Of a DNA stretch of 64,000 nt, positions 38,178 through 46,383 are shown piece by piece. The stretch's first letter is position 1; every line of letters starts with the position of its first letter. Under the pieces are notes generated by a model. That model did not search any database, was not told the origin of the DNA, and saw only the letters and a list, made by a program, of their open reading frames with translations. The DNA comes from HTCC2207 sp002685195 (GTDB taxonomy: Bacteria; Pseudomonadota; Gammaproteobacteria; Pseudomonadales; Porticoccaceae): NCBI GenBank assembly GCA_051201675.1, contig CP179212.1:2542001-2606000 (forward strand). The letters are read 5' to 3'. The position numbers and the translations under genes were made by a program.

Positions 38178-38579
38178 ATGTTTTTCCCCATGTTTGCTAT
38201 GTTTATATTGACTGTTGTGCTGGCTTTTGCCGCCGTTAAAGCGCGTATCGCCAGTGTAAAAAATGGCGAAATGAAAATTTCTTATTTCAGACTTATGTCA
38301 GGAGAAGCCTTATCAGAGAATGTCGCCAAAACAACGCGAAGTTTTAATAACCAATTTGAAGTGCCCACGCTTTTTTATGTGATAGCGACTCTTCACATGA
38401 TCATGGATTTGGATAATCTCGCAGCGCAGGCATTAGCCTGGCTTTTTGTACTACTGCGTTATGTACATGCCTATATTCACCTTGGCAGTAATAATGTGAA
38501 GTTTAGAATGTTGACCTTTTTTTCAGGACTACTTGTACTTGTTGCGCTTTGGCTTCACGCTGCCCTATTGGCTATTTAA
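38178..38579 (+). CDS. MAPEG family membrane protein
   Basis: A 133-residue protein with four predicted membrane helices. The core shows FNNQFEVPTLFYVIATLHM near residue 60 and LLRYVHAYIHLGSNNVKFRM near 95, the MAPEG pattern (membrane-associated eicosanoid and glutathione metabolism). Known relatives are glutathione transferases or isomerases; no bacterial substrate can be assigned here. AAAGGA lies 8 bases before the ATG. It stands alone, divergent from rppH. Confidence 0.8.
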   Translation: MFFPMFAMFILTVVLAFAAVKARIASVKNGEMKISYFRLMSGEALSENVAKTTRSFNNQFEVPTLFYVIATLHMIMDLDNLAAQALAWLFVLLRYVHAYIHLGSNNVKFRMLTFFSGLLVLVALWLHAALLAI

Positions 38580-38715
38580 CAACCCTTTGCGTTACTTGGA
38601 GCTGCCCAAAGACTGAGTAACCTTCAGTTATCACTGAGACATCAGCAATTTTCTCTTGAGCCATTGTGATATGACCGCTATCCTCCTAATTACTTGAAAC
38701 TAATTCGGCAAAGCA

Positions 38716-39372
38716 ATGGCTCTGGCAATTTTCGATCTTGATAACACCCTTATCGCGGGCGATAGCGATCACAGCTGGGGGGAATTCTTAATTGATCAAA
38801 GGAAAGTCAATCAATCAGAATACAGGGCAATGAACGATAAATTTCTTGCTGACTATGAAGCAGAAAAATTAGACATATCCGCCTATCTTGAATTTTCGTT
38901 ATCTCCCTTAATCAATATGTCTGCCACCGAGTTAAACCAACTCCACAAAAAGTTCATGGCTCAAATTATTGAACCGTTAAAATTATCTCAAGCCAATGAT
39001 CTGATTGAAAAACACCGTCAATCCGGTGATCGGCTATTAGTGATTACCGCCACCAATAGATTAGTTGTCGAGCCAATAATTGCATCATTAGGCATTGATG
39101 AATTCCTTGCTACCGATCCCGAAGTTATCAGCGGCCGTGTTACCGGTAAAATTATTGGCACCCCAACGTTTAGAGAAGGAAAAGTCGAGCGCCTCAAGGA
39201 TTGGCTAACGGAAAACAATGAGTCTCTTGAGGGAAGTTACTTTTATAGCGACTCCATTAATGATTTGCCTCTTTTGCAAGAAGTCGATCATCCCATTGCT
39301 GTTGATCCAGATGATGCCCTCCATAAAGAGTCAGAACGCAGAGGTTGGCCAATAATATCCCTGAGGAACTAG
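38716..39372 (+). CDS. HAD-IB family phosphatase
   Basis: A 218-residue haloacid-dehalogenase superfamily hydrolase of the SerB-like IB branch. The nucleophile motif is IFDLDNTLIAGDSD near residue 4, motif II is VITATNR near 113, and motif III/IV is YSDSINDLPLL near 180. Relatives act as phosphoserine- or histidinol-phosphate-type phosphatases; the substrate here is not determined. A HAD phosphatase is next to rppH-ptsP in Pseudomonas as well. The last four bases overlap the convergent gcvH. Confidence 0.82.
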   Translation: MALAIFDLDNTLIAGDSDHSWGEFLIDQRKVNQSEYRAMNDKFLADYEAEKLDISAYLEFSLSPLINMSATELNQLHKKFMAQIIEPLKLSQANDLIEKHRQSGDRLLVITATNRLVVEPIIASLGIDEFLATDPEVISGRVTGKIIGTPTFREGKVERLKDWLTENNESLEGSYFYSDSINDLPLLQEVDHPIAVDPDDALHKESERRGWPIISLRN

Positions 39373-39758
39373 CCCTCCTCAATGACCAAAAGATACTCAT
39401 CCGCATCCATCAGATCTTCTAGGTCGTCAGTATTAGCTACTTTTATGCGAAATAACCATCCATCAGCATAGGGTGAGTGATTAACTATCTCAGGCTCGTC
39501 CTCGAGTGCAGGATTGATCTCAATTACCTCCCCTGATACTGGAGAATAAATATCGGATGCAGCTTTAACTGACTCAACCACAGCCACTTCTGATCCAGCA
39601 TCAATTTCTGTACCCACCTCAGGCAACTCTGCATAGACCACATCTCCGAGGGCTTCCTGAGCATGGTTGGTAATACCAATGACTACTGTTCCATCACTAT
39701 CTAATCTCGCCCATTCATGACTAGATGCATATTTTAATTCTATCGGTAAATCACTCAT
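39369..39758 (-). CDS. gcvH: Glycine cleavage system H protein
   Basis: A 129-residue lipoyl carrier protein. The lipoylation lysine is Lys65 in VVESVKAASDIYSP; SHEWARLD and GITNHAQEALGDVVYAELP are typical. GcvH carries the aminomethyl group between the P, T and L proteins when glycine is broken to CO2, ammonia and a one-carbon unit, and is also a lipoate-relay protein. It stands alone: no gcvT or gcvP is adjacent, so these must lie elsewhere. No glycine riboswitch is recognisable in the 171 bases upstream. Confidence 0.95.
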   Translation of the reverse strand: MSDLPIELKYASSHEWARLDSDGTVVIGITNHAQEALGDVVYAELPEVGTEIDAGSEVAVVESVKAASDIYSPVSGEVIEINPALEDEPEIVNHSPYADGWLFRIKVANTDDLEDLMDADEYLLVIEEG

Positions 39759-39929
39759 AGCTCACTCTCGACAATTAACTTTAAAGACTGACAACTCTCT
39801 AACTTCTAAAAATGCGTGTACTGCTACCCTAAGTCCAAGTTCCAACAACCAAAGTGAAAGTGCTATCATGCCGCCGCAAAATTATGTCAGTACATTTTTA
39901 CCAACGCAACCTGTCGAGAAGTTATAGCT

Positions 39930-40859
39930 ATGATCCGAGGAATGCTTCACTCCACTGCAATTCTAGTATTGCTGCTTTCTACTAAATCCATAGCTGACCA
40001 AATTATATTAACCAATGGTGATAGCTTACAAGGCACAAAAACTGGAGAAACTGAATCTCACCTATTTTGGCAGTCAGACACCTTTGGGCCTTTAACTATT
40101 GCTTTGGATGACGTGGTGTCTATAACCGCGGAAACAGAGGTGCCTGCAACGGCGATTACTGATCTTCCCAGCGAATTATCTTATGAATCTCTAGAAGGTG
40201 CTATTGGGTTGTCTGGCCTCCTTCGTGGCGGCAACGAGGATCGCGAGGAATGGGACGTTTCGGTTGGTCTGGCGTGGCGCATCGGGAATATCAGACACAA
40301 AGGGGATATCCATTATCAAACACGTCAGGAGGAAGATGATCAGCCAAAGGAAAATTATGACATAGACTATGCTTTTGACTGGTTTTTTAACGATGACTGG
40401 TACTGGAGCAACGCCGCTTCTTTTGGCGCTAATGATAATCGGGGAATAGATCAGTTTTACTCTGCAGGGAGTCTTGTCGGCAAGCAATTCTGGGAAACAG
40501 ATAAGGGCGCGTTGTCCTTAGAAACCGGACTCACTTGGATCAGCGAAACGTTTATTATCACTACGCGAGATCAGCGGCTTATGCGCGATAAAAAAGATGA
40601 AAGACTGACGTGGAACTGGACGACTAATTATAAGAAGATGATTTTTGAGAATATTGAATTTTTCCATACTAACCAATTATTAATATCAGTTGAGGATGCA
40701 GACAACAGCCAATTTAATGCCGACATGGGCTTCGACTTTCCCCTAGTCGAAGATTTATTTACAAAATTTGCTCTCACATGGAATTACGATAATCAGCCTG
40801 CTGAAGGAATTGAAAAAATCGATCGTAGCTTTACCATAGGAGTAAACTATAACTGGTAA
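39930..40859 (+). CDS. DUF481 outer-membrane beta-barrel protein
   Basis: A 309-residue exported protein. A signal peptide (STAILVLLLSTKSIA) leads to a short segment (about residues 23-65) and then a beta-rich C-terminal barrel with alternating aromatic strands, ending FTIGVNYNW with the terminal aromatic residue typical of outer-membrane proteins. It matches DUF481 (YdiY, salt-induced outer-membrane protein). Function is unknown. GAGAAG precedes the ATG. It is monocistronic and converges with srkA, the stops being only 5 bases apart. Confidence 0.8.
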   Translation: MIRGMLHSTAILVLLLSTKSIADQIILTNGDSLQGTKTGETESHLFWQSDTFGPLTIALDDVVSITAETEVPATAITDLPSELSYESLEGAIGLSGLLRGGNEDREEWDVSVGLAWRIGNIRHKGDIHYQTRQEEDDQPKENYDIDYAFDWFFNDDWYWSNAASFGANDNRGIDQFYSAGSLVGKQFWETDKGALSLETGLTWISETFIITTRDQRLMRDKKDERLTWNWTTNYKKMIFENIEFFHTNQLLISVEDADNSQFNADMGFDFPLVEDLFTKFALTWNYDNQPAEGIEKIDRSFTIGVNYNW

Positions 40860-40863
40860 GGCT

Positions 40864-41856
40864 TTAGAGCCTAACTTCAATGGGCGGTTCATTTAGCGCG
40901 GCCAACTGCTCTCTTAATGAAAGAATATGGTCACTCCAATAGCGAGGTGAGTCAAACCAAGAAAATGCACGCGGAAATGCAGGATCAGACCAGCGCCTTG
41001 CGATCCAAGCACTATGATGCATAATTCTGAGAGTCCGAAAAACTTCAATAAGCCTCAGTTCTCGATAATCAAAGCTATAGAATTCGTTGTAACCTTCGAT
41101 TAATTCTGCCATCTGGTTTGTCTGTTCATGTCGATCCCCAGAAAGCAACATCCATAGGTCTTGGATAGCTGGCGCCATCCTCGCATCATCAAAATCTACA
41201 AAGTGCGGATAATCATCGCGCCATAATATGTTTCCTGAATGGCAGTCTCCATGAACACGAATATTGTTAATGCTCCCATAATCACCAAGGATTTGATCAA
41301 CAGTATTAAGGACATCTATCGCCAGTGAATCATATGCAAGACTGAGTTCTCTTGGCATAAATTTTTGACTGATAAGCTCATACGACTCCCAACCAAAATT
41401 ACTCGCATTCAACATAGGGCGGTGTATAAACGGCTGAGAGGCTCCGACCCCATGGAACCTTCCAAGTAAGCGTCCAAGAATAAATAAATTATCCAGATTA
41501 TCTAACTCAGGGGCATGTCCACCCTTGCGCTCATAGAGTGCAAATCTGAATCCTTGATAATGACTAATACTGACTCCCTCAGCATTAATCCAGGGGCATA
41601 CCACTGGCAATTCTTGTTCTTGTAACTGAAAGCAGAATTGATGCTCTTCAAAAATCTGATCATCGCTCCAGCGCTCGGGACGATAAAATTTGGCAATCAT
41701 TGGTGTTTGCGCTTCAATGCCTATCTGATAAACACGATTTTCGTAGCTATTAAGAGCTAAAAATCGACCATCACAAATAAACCCTTGGCTTTCTACGGCA
41801 TCGATAAGTAGATCAGGTGTAAGCCGATCAAAAGGGTGGCTATTAAGTTCATTCAT
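40864..41856 (-). CDS. srkA: Stress response serine/threonine kinase SrkA (YihE)
   Basis: A 330-residue aminoglycoside-phosphotransferase-type kinase. Markers are SYENRVYQIG near residue 41, IAKFYRPERWSDDQIFEEHQF (ATP-lysine region), the catalytic loop VHGDCHSGNILWR near 200 and the metal motif FVDFDDARMAPAIQDLW near 218. YihE counters programmed death under stress in E. coli. Length matches (328). It lies 5 bases after arfB on the same strand, the last gene of a six-gene run from 45017. Confidence 0.92.
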   Translation of the reverse strand: MNELNSHPFDRLTPDLLIDAVESQGFICDGRFLALNSYENRVYQIGIEAQTPMIAKFYRPERWSDDQIFEEHQFCFQLQEQELPVVCPWINAEGVSISHYQGFRFALYERKGGHAPELDNLDNLFILGRLLGRFHGVGASQPFIHRPMLNASNFGWESYELISQKFMPRELSLAYDSLAIDVLNTVDQILGDYGSINNIRVHGDCHSGNILWRDDYPHFVDFDDARMAPAIQDLWMLLSGDRHEQTNQMAELIEGYNEFYSFDYRELRLIEVFRTLRIMHHSAWIARRWSDPAFPRAFSWFDSPRYWSDHILSLREQLAALNEPPIEVRL

Positions 41857-41861
41857 AAGAT

Positions 41862-42278
41862 CTAATCCAGACTCGGTTTCCCGCGCATAATTTTCTTTTT
41901 ACCATGCTGAGATTTCTTATCCATTCGCCTCATTTGAGAGCCTCGAGTAGGTTTCGTAGGTCGTCTTGGTTTTGCTGTAAATCCTGCAGACTGAACAAGG
42001 AGCTGTAATCTGGACAATGCTTCCACACGATTTTTGTCCTGACTGCGATAACGTTGTGCCTTAATAATGACAACCCCATCTTTGGAAATACGTTGGTCAT
42101 TAAGCTTCAATAATCTTTGTTTGTAAAAGTCTGGTAGTGATGACTGTTGAATGTCAAAACGTAAATGGATTGCAGATGAAACCTTATTAACATTTTGCCC
42201 GCCTGGGCCCTGGGCACGTATCGCTGAGAAATCTAGTTCTATCTCAGGGATTGAAACTCCATTCGCAATAAATAGCAT
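41862..42278 (-). CDS. arfB: Alternative ribosome-rescue peptidyl-tRNA hydrolase
   Basis: A 138-residue release-factor-like protein. The catalytic GGQ is at residues 26-28 in AQGPGGQNVNKVSSAIHLRF, and a basic C-terminal tail (RRPTKPTRGSQMRRMDKK) enters the empty mRNA channel of stalled ribosomes in ArfB/YaeJ. The ATG at 42278 overlaps the preceding stop by one base (TGATG); an in-frame TTG just before it is ignored. Spacing to srkA is 5 bases. Confidence 0.93.
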   Translation of the reverse strand: MLFIANGVSIPEIELDFSAIRAQGPGGQNVNKVSSAIHLRFDIQQSSLPDFYKQRLLKLNDQRISKDGVVIIKAQRYRSQDKNRVEALSRLQLLVQSAGFTAKPRRPTKPTRGSQMRRMDKKSQHGKKKIMRGKPSLD

Positions 42279-42496
42279 CAATCACTGGGCTCAACAAAAC
42301 TAAATCGCGGGACCTGCTGACCATCTACTTCGACAGTCTCTTGAAACATCGTCAAGGGTCTCACCCACATGCTGTAATCGCCATAAAGTGTTCGATAAAC
42401 AACAAGTTGCTCCCGCGTTTCACTATGGGTGGCAACCTCTATAACCTGATAAAGATTACCCTTAAAGTGCTTATATATTCCCTTACTAATACTCAT
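42278..42496 (-). CDS. DUF1653 family small protein
   Basis: A 72-residue protein: GIYKHFKGNLYQVIEVATHSET, LVVYRTLYGDYSMWVRP and MFQETVEVDGQQVPRF are the DUF1653 core. The family is small, soluble and of unknown function. The start overlaps the upstream FAH gene by four bases (ATGA) and the stop overlaps arfB, so translation is coupled through all three. Confidence 0.85.
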   Translation of the reverse strand: MSISKGIYKHFKGNLYQVIEVATHSETREQLVVYRTLYGDYSMWVRPLTMFQETVEVDGQQVPRFSFVEPSD

Positions 42497-43176
42497 GCTG
42501 GACTGTCCTGAGAGGTATGGACCTCAGTTTTAAAATGAATAAGATCAGATAAGCTTAATACTAGTCTATCACCATCCTTCAATGGCCCAACCCCCGCTGG
42601 TGTGCCTGTTAGAACGATATCCCCCGGTAAAAGTGTAAAAAATTGGCTTATATAAACAAGCAAATCGCCTACTGGCGTTAGCATGTCTGAGGTGCTGCCA
42701 TTTTGTCGAACCTCTCCATTCTGATTCAACACAATCTGCTGAGTCTGCAAATCTCCACATTGACCGATTGAAATAAAGTCTGAGGTAGGGCAGGCTCCAT
42801 CAAATGCTTTTGCTTTTTCCCAAGGAAGTCCTTTCTCTTTAAGTTCTTGCTGCAACTCCCTCAGAGTTAGGTCTAAACTAAGTCCTACACCGAGGATTGC
42901 GTTTTGCGCTTCCTTTAGGTCACAATTTTTAAGGGTGCTGCCTATGAGTAAGCTCATTTCCGTTTCAAAATGACACTCTCCATGCACGGAGGGAATTGTG
43001 ATTGAATCAGCCATTGGAGATAGCGAGGTGCTCGGCTTGATGAACAGCACAGGTGCGGTGGGAACAGGGTTATTTAACTCTCTTGCATGAGCCGCGTAGT
43101 TCCTGCCAACGCAAACAACTTTTCCGATAGGAAGATCCAATTTTCTTCCATCAACAATATGCCTATACATATGCAT
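42493..43176 (-). CDS. Fumarylacetoacetate hydrolase (FAH) family protein
   Basis: A 227-residue enzyme of the FAH superfamily (YcgM-like). Visible: VVCVGRNYAAHARELNN near residue 20, the metal ligands in CHFETEMSLLIG near 68, AKAFDGACP near 121 and GDIVLTGTPAGVGPL near 185. Members hydrolyse C-C bonds of acylpyruvates or decarboxylate oxaloacetate; the substrate is not decided by sequence. It ends overlapping DUF1653 by four bases. Confidence 0.87.
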   Translation of the reverse strand: MHMYRHIVDGRKLDLPIGKVVCVGRNYAAHARELNNPVPTAPVLFIKPSTSLSPMADSITIPSVHGECHFETEMSLLIGSTLKNCDLKEAQNAILGVGLSLDLTLRELQQELKEKGLPWEKAKAFDGACPTSDFISIGQCGDLQTQQIVLNQNGEVRQNGSTSDMLTPVGDLLVYISQFFTLLPGDIVLTGTPAGVGPLKDGDRLVLSLSDLIHFKTEVHTSQDSPA

Positions 43177-43232
43177 ACAAAGATTCCATTTTCACAATGC
43201 AGAATAATTTCAGCACTCAATCAAGCTGCGAT

Positions 43233-43589
43233 TTAAAAAATAACTGGTTTGCCGTCGTTCAGGTATATAGCACCTTTGGCAATTCTATAGATTAACCAAA
43301 GTGTTACCAATGCCCCACTAAACCACCCAAGAAGAACAATCCATGTCAAGAAAGCAAGAAAGCTCCACAACAGTCCATACCAAAAGGTATTCAGCTGCCA
43401 ACGAAAGTGACTCTCAATCCAAGTCCCTCGAATGTCATCCATCTTGATATAGTTGATAATCATCGCTGCAACAGCGGTAAGTCCGCCGGTTAAAAACCCC
43501 AACCCCAACAGCAGGTATACCAGCAGAGCAATATTTTTGTCTTTTTCGTTTTGTAAAGAATTTTCACTCTCTGTCATTGGCTCAATCAT
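43233..43589 (-). CDS. DUF4870 family membrane protein
   Basis: A 118-residue membrane protein. After a polar N-terminus of about 20 residues there are three hydrophobic helices; the DUF4870-like phrase ESHFRWQLNTFWYGLLW lies between the first and second. The C-terminus AKGAIYLNDGKPV fits the family. Function unknown. The ATG 43589 follows AAAGGA at good spacing. It lies 24 bases after the FAD-dehydrogenase gene on the same strand. Confidence 0.78.
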   Translation of the reverse strand: MIEPMTESENSLQNEKDKNIALLVYLLLGLGFLTGGLTAVAAMIINYIKMDDIRGTWIESHFRWQLNTFWYGLLWSFLAFLTWIVLLGWFSGALVTLWLIYRIAKGAIYLNDGKPVIF

Positions 43590-43613
43590 TGTTAGTCCTT
43601 TATCGTGATTACG

Positions 43614-45017
43614 CTAGTTTTCAGCTCTATTGAATAATTTTCCTGGGTTCAAAATTCCGTTCGGGTCAAATATATTCTTCACCGAGCGCATTAAATTAAT
43701 CTCTGTCTCAGATTTAGAATAATGCAGGTAGTCTTTTTTTAGAAGCCCAACGCCGTGCTCAGCACTTATACTTCCTTGATATTTTGATACTAAACGGCCA
43801 ATTTTATCACTGACGCCCTTACATTTTTTGGTGAATGCCTCACTGGACAGCTCGTTTGGTTTAAGTATATTTAGATGTAAGTTTCCATCTCCAATATGCC
43901 CATACCAGACGACCTCAAAATTTAAATAATACTGCATTACCAAATCGTCTACTTCCTTCAGGAAATCTGGCATTCGAGACACGCGCACAGATATATCATT
44001 TTTGTATGGCTGGTAATGCCAGAGTGTCTCAGAGATATCCTCTCTTAGCTTCCACAATTTCTTTGCCTGAGATTCACTCTGACTAACAATACCCTCAATT
44101 ACCCAGCCCTGTTCTACGCAATACTCAAACAGTTCCATTGCTGTATCCAGGATCTGACCACTTTTGGCCTCAAATTCCAAGAGCGCGTAAAAAGGAGCCC
44201 GTGTATCAAACGGAGCACTGTGTCCTTGATGCTCAACTACCTTATCAAGCGCAAACTGTGAAAAAAATTCAAACGCCATTAGATTAATTTGACTATTAAA
44301 TGTTTTTAACACATCTAGGATTGCATGAAAGTTATCCACCCCCAGCATTAAGACCACAGACTCTTCAGGTGGCTTGGTTAGTTGAATAGTTGCCTCACAA
44401 ATAACACCAAGAGTACCTTCTGAACCGATAAAGAGATGGCGAAAATCATAACCTGTATTGTTTTTTATCAATCCATGATTGAAATCTAAAATGTCTCCTG
44501 CTCCAGTTACTACCTTAAGCCCTACCACCCACTCCCGTGTCATACCATAGCGAATAACATTAATGCCTCCAGCGTTCGTCGCTATATTGCCACCGATTTG
44601 GCTTGACCCAGAAGATGCAAAGTCGACCGGATAAAATAGATCTTCATTAGCAGCAATTTTTTGTAAAGCCTCAGTCACCATTCCGGCACCGACGGTCACA
44701 GTTCGATCAGTAGAATTAAAATCAAACAAATTGTTTAGGCGATCCATAACCACAACAATCTCACCGTCTTTGGCTACGGCTCCGCCACTCAAACCGGTGC
44801 GCCCACCAGATGGAACAAGAGCTAAAGAATATTCATTAGCAAGCCAAACAATGCTCTGAATCTCTTCAACTGAACCGGGCAAGACAATTACACTAGGATT
44901 TGGCTGCCAGTTTGTGGTTCGATCAACACCAAAGTGCTGCAAATCCTCTGACGAAGATAGCACGCGATTCTCCCCAACAATTTTCTGGAGGCTGCTAAGA
45001 ATAGCTTGGGACAGCAT
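43614..45017 (-). CDS. FAD-linked D-2-hydroxyacid dehydrogenase (D2HGDH/GlcD-like)
   Basis: A 467-residue flavoprotein. The PCMH-type FAD domain has LVPSGGRTGLSGGAV near residue 70 and GSSQIGGNIATNAGG near 140. The C-terminal domain has YGHIGDGNLHLN near 365 with metal-binding histidines, and SISAEHGVGLLKK near 408. These features match D-2-hydroxyglutarate dehydrogenase and D-lactate/glycolate oxidase D subunits, which pass electrons from 2-hydroxyacids to a quinone or flavoprotein. Exact substrate is open; no serA, which often neighbours the D2HG type, is nearby. First gene of the run down to srkA. Confidence 0.85.
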   Translation of the reverse strand: MLSQAILSSLQKIVGENRVLSSSEDLQHFGVDRTTNWQPNPSVIVLPGSVEEIQSIVWLANEYSLALVPSGGRTGLSGGAVAKDGEIVVVMDRLNNLFDFNSTDRTVTVGAGMVTEALQKIAANEDLFYPVDFASSGSSQIGGNIATNAGGINVIRYGMTREWVVGLKVVTGAGDILDFNHGLIKNNTGYDFRHLFIGSEGTLGVICEATIQLTKPPEESVVLMLGVDNFHAILDVLKTFNSQINLMAFEFFSQFALDKVVEHQGHSAPFDTRAPFYALLEFEAKSGQILDTAMELFEYCVEQGWVIEGIVSQSESQAKKLWKLREDISETLWHYQPYKNDISVRVSRMPDFLKEVDDLVMQYYLNFEVVWYGHIGDGNLHLNILKPNELSSEAFTKKCKGVSDKIGRLVSKYQGSISAEHGVGLLKKDYLHYSKSETEINLMRSVKNIFDPNGILNPGKLFNRAEN

Positions 45018-45393
45018 CTAATATTCCTTTCGTCGCTAGATTTTTATCGAATAAAATCAGCGGAATAATATCATAAAGACGTTTAACATCAGCCCGAAGT
45101 TATACTGAACTCGCACCCTAAGATTAGGATTTTTCCTAAAAACAACGTAATTTGGCAAAAAATAGGGTAAAAAAGGGCTTTTTTCACCGTAAAATTAAAC
45201 AAAATTAGCCAAATTGGAAAAAAAACAATACACTGCAGGGTTCGTGGATCTAAACATTCGTTACTTATGTGCGAAAGATTACGAAAAAGTCTTCCAATCA
45301 GCGTTTGTTGTTTGGAAGGTATTGGCTAGCCCCGTGATGAGGCTGGATATTTTTAACGCCTTAAACGGTATAAATTTTTAAAGTGAGGTTATT
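45018..45393 (+). promoter_or_regulatory. Long leader of the cold-shock gene with hairpin
   Basis: A 376-base AT-rich gap between divergent genes, with no coding frame. An 8-base GC-poor promoter candidate (TACACT, 45229-45234) would give a leader of about 150 bases, the length usual for cspA messages, but the -35 is poor. The leader can fold a hairpin with arms CTTCCAA (45291-45297) and TTGGAAG (45312-45318). GTGAGG precedes the ATG. Long structured leaders act as thermosensors in cspA; that this one does is inference. Confidence 0.4.
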
Positions 45394-45606
45394 ATGTCAG
45401 GGGAAAGAGTTTCTGGCACTGTTAAGTGGTTTAACGACAGTAAGGGTTTTGGATTCATTGAGCAAGAAGGCGGCGGTGACGTATTTGTTCACCACAGCGC
45501 AATTCAAGCTGAAGGTTTCAAATCATTGAAAGAAGGTCAATCAGTAACGATGGAAGTTACTCAAGGTCAAAAAGGCGCTCAAGCAGAGAACGTCATTGCT
45601 GACTAA
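45394..45606 (+). CDS. Cold-shock protein (CspA family)
   Basis: A 70-residue single cold-shock domain. RNP1 is KGFGFI (residues 17-22) and RNP2 is VFVHH (30-34); the opening SGTVKWFNDSKGFGFI is family-typical. It binds single-stranded RNA and DNA and melts secondary structure in mRNA at low temperature or at other times. Which Csp paralogue (A, C or E) cannot be said. Its own terminator follows at 45646. Confidence 0.96.
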   Translation: MSGERVSGTVKWFNDSKGFGFIEQEGGGDVFVHHSAIQAEGFKSLKEGQSVTMEVTQGQKGAQAENVIAD

Positions 45607-45645
45607 TTTCTGCCGCTGTCGCTAGATAGCTGTTAGCAAATTTTT

Positions 45646-45677
45646 AAAAAGCTCCAAATTTATTTGGGGCTTTTTTT
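45646..45677 (+). terminator. Intrinsic terminator of the cold-shock gene
   Basis: AAAAA, then GCTCCAAA (45651-45658), a short loop, TTTGGGGC (45663-45670) and seven T. Stem of eight pairs including one G-U, followed by a U run, 40 bases after the stop. Confidence 0.85.
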
Positions 45678-45705
45678 ATTCCTGATCGTATCTAATTCAC
45701 AACGT

Positions 45706-45738
45706 AAAAAAAATCCCGCCAATAAGGCAGGATTTTTT
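45706..45738 (-). terminator. Intrinsic terminator of rpmB-rpmG
   Basis: Read on the minus strand: TCCTGCC, a five-base loop, GGCGGGA and then a run of T. One pair is a U-G wobble on this strand but a C-A mismatch on the other, so it functions best for the rpmB-rpmG transcript, whose stop lies at 45779. Confidence 0.8.
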
Positions 45739-45778
45739 ATGTTCCCAGGGCAAAAAGCCCATCCAGACACGCAGAGAA

Positions 45779-45946
45779 CTACTTGATCTTTGCTTCTTTA
45801 TAAACCACATGCTTGCGGATAGTGGGATCATATTTCTTGATCTCCATCTTTTCAGGCATGTTGCGCTTATTCTTATCAGTCGTATAAAAATGACCAGTGC
45901 CTGCACTGGATACTAGACGAATTTTTTCTCTCGCTGATTTAGCCAT
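45779..45946 (-). CDS. rpmG: 50S ribosomal protein L33
   Basis: A 55-residue protein on the reverse strand, starting MAKSAREKIRLVSSAGTG and ending RKHVVYKEAKIK, nearly the same pattern and length as E. coli L33. It has no cysteines, so it is the zinc-free form usual for gammaproteobacteria. It lies 11 bases after rpmB and shares its promoter, ending at the terminator near 45738. Confidence 0.96.
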   Translation of the reverse strand: MAKSAREKIRLVSSAGTGHFYTTDKNKRNMPEKMEIKKYDPTIRKHVVYKEAKIK

Positions 45947-45957
45947 CAGTAATCTCC

Positions 45958-46194
45958 TTAAACCTTCTCGCCGCGAGCTCGGAGCTCGGACAAGACGTTT
46001 TCAATACCATTTTTATCGATGATGCGCATTCCTTTGGTAGAGACGCGCAATTTAACAAAACGCTTCTCCGCCTCAACCCAAAAACGATGGGTGTGTAGGT
46101 TTGGCTCAAAACGACGACGAGTTCTGTTTTTCGCATGAGATACATTGTTTCCAGCCATTGGGCGCTTGCCTGTGACCTGACATACTCTGGACAT
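45958..46194 (-). CDS. rpmB: 50S ribosomal protein L28
   Basis: A 78-residue basic protein: MSRVCQVTGKRPMAGNNVSH, then NLHTHRFWVEAEKRFVKLRVS, the L28 core. Single Cys5, so no zinc site. First gene of the rpmB-rpmG operon, reached through a leader of roughly 100 bases from a strong promoter at 46300-46328. In E. coli rpmB-rpmG also lies next to radC and coaBC. Confidence 0.97.
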   Translation of the reverse strand: MSRVCQVTGKRPMAGNNVSHAKNRTRRRFEPNLHTHRFWVEAEKRFVKLRVSTKGMRIIDKNGIENVLSELRARGEKV

Positions 46195-46265
46195 TTATCC
46201 TGCCTCTAATTCCGATTATTGTCTAAGGAAAACTCCTTTTGACAAAAGTATTCCAAAAAATTAAA

Positions 46266-46328
46266 CCTTGAATTCCGGTGACCTTTCAAGGAGGCGCGTT
46301 TTATACCAGAAAGCCCCTCCTGAATCAA
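46266..46328 (-). promoter_or_regulatory. Promoter and 5' hairpin of rpmB-rpmG
   Basis: On the minus strand TTGATT (46323-46328) and TATAAA (46300-46305) are exactly 17 bases apart, with TGG just before the -10, giving an extended -10 promoter. Transcription would start near 46293. The first transcribed bases form a perfect 7-bp hairpin (arms 46285-46291 and 46266-46272, 12-base loop), followed by a U-rich stretch. That may be a stabilising 5' hairpin or an early attenuator; the promoter call is firmer than the hairpin role. Confidence 0.65.
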
Positions 46329-46383
46329 ACGAAAACAGCGTAATCATAACAATTTTGCGACTTATCAAAGATTCTACCCAAGA

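Noticed and set aside
39759..39929. Possible glycine riboswitch upstream of gcvH
   Set aside because: I could not find the conserved aptamer core elements; the region also serves the divergent DUF481 gene.
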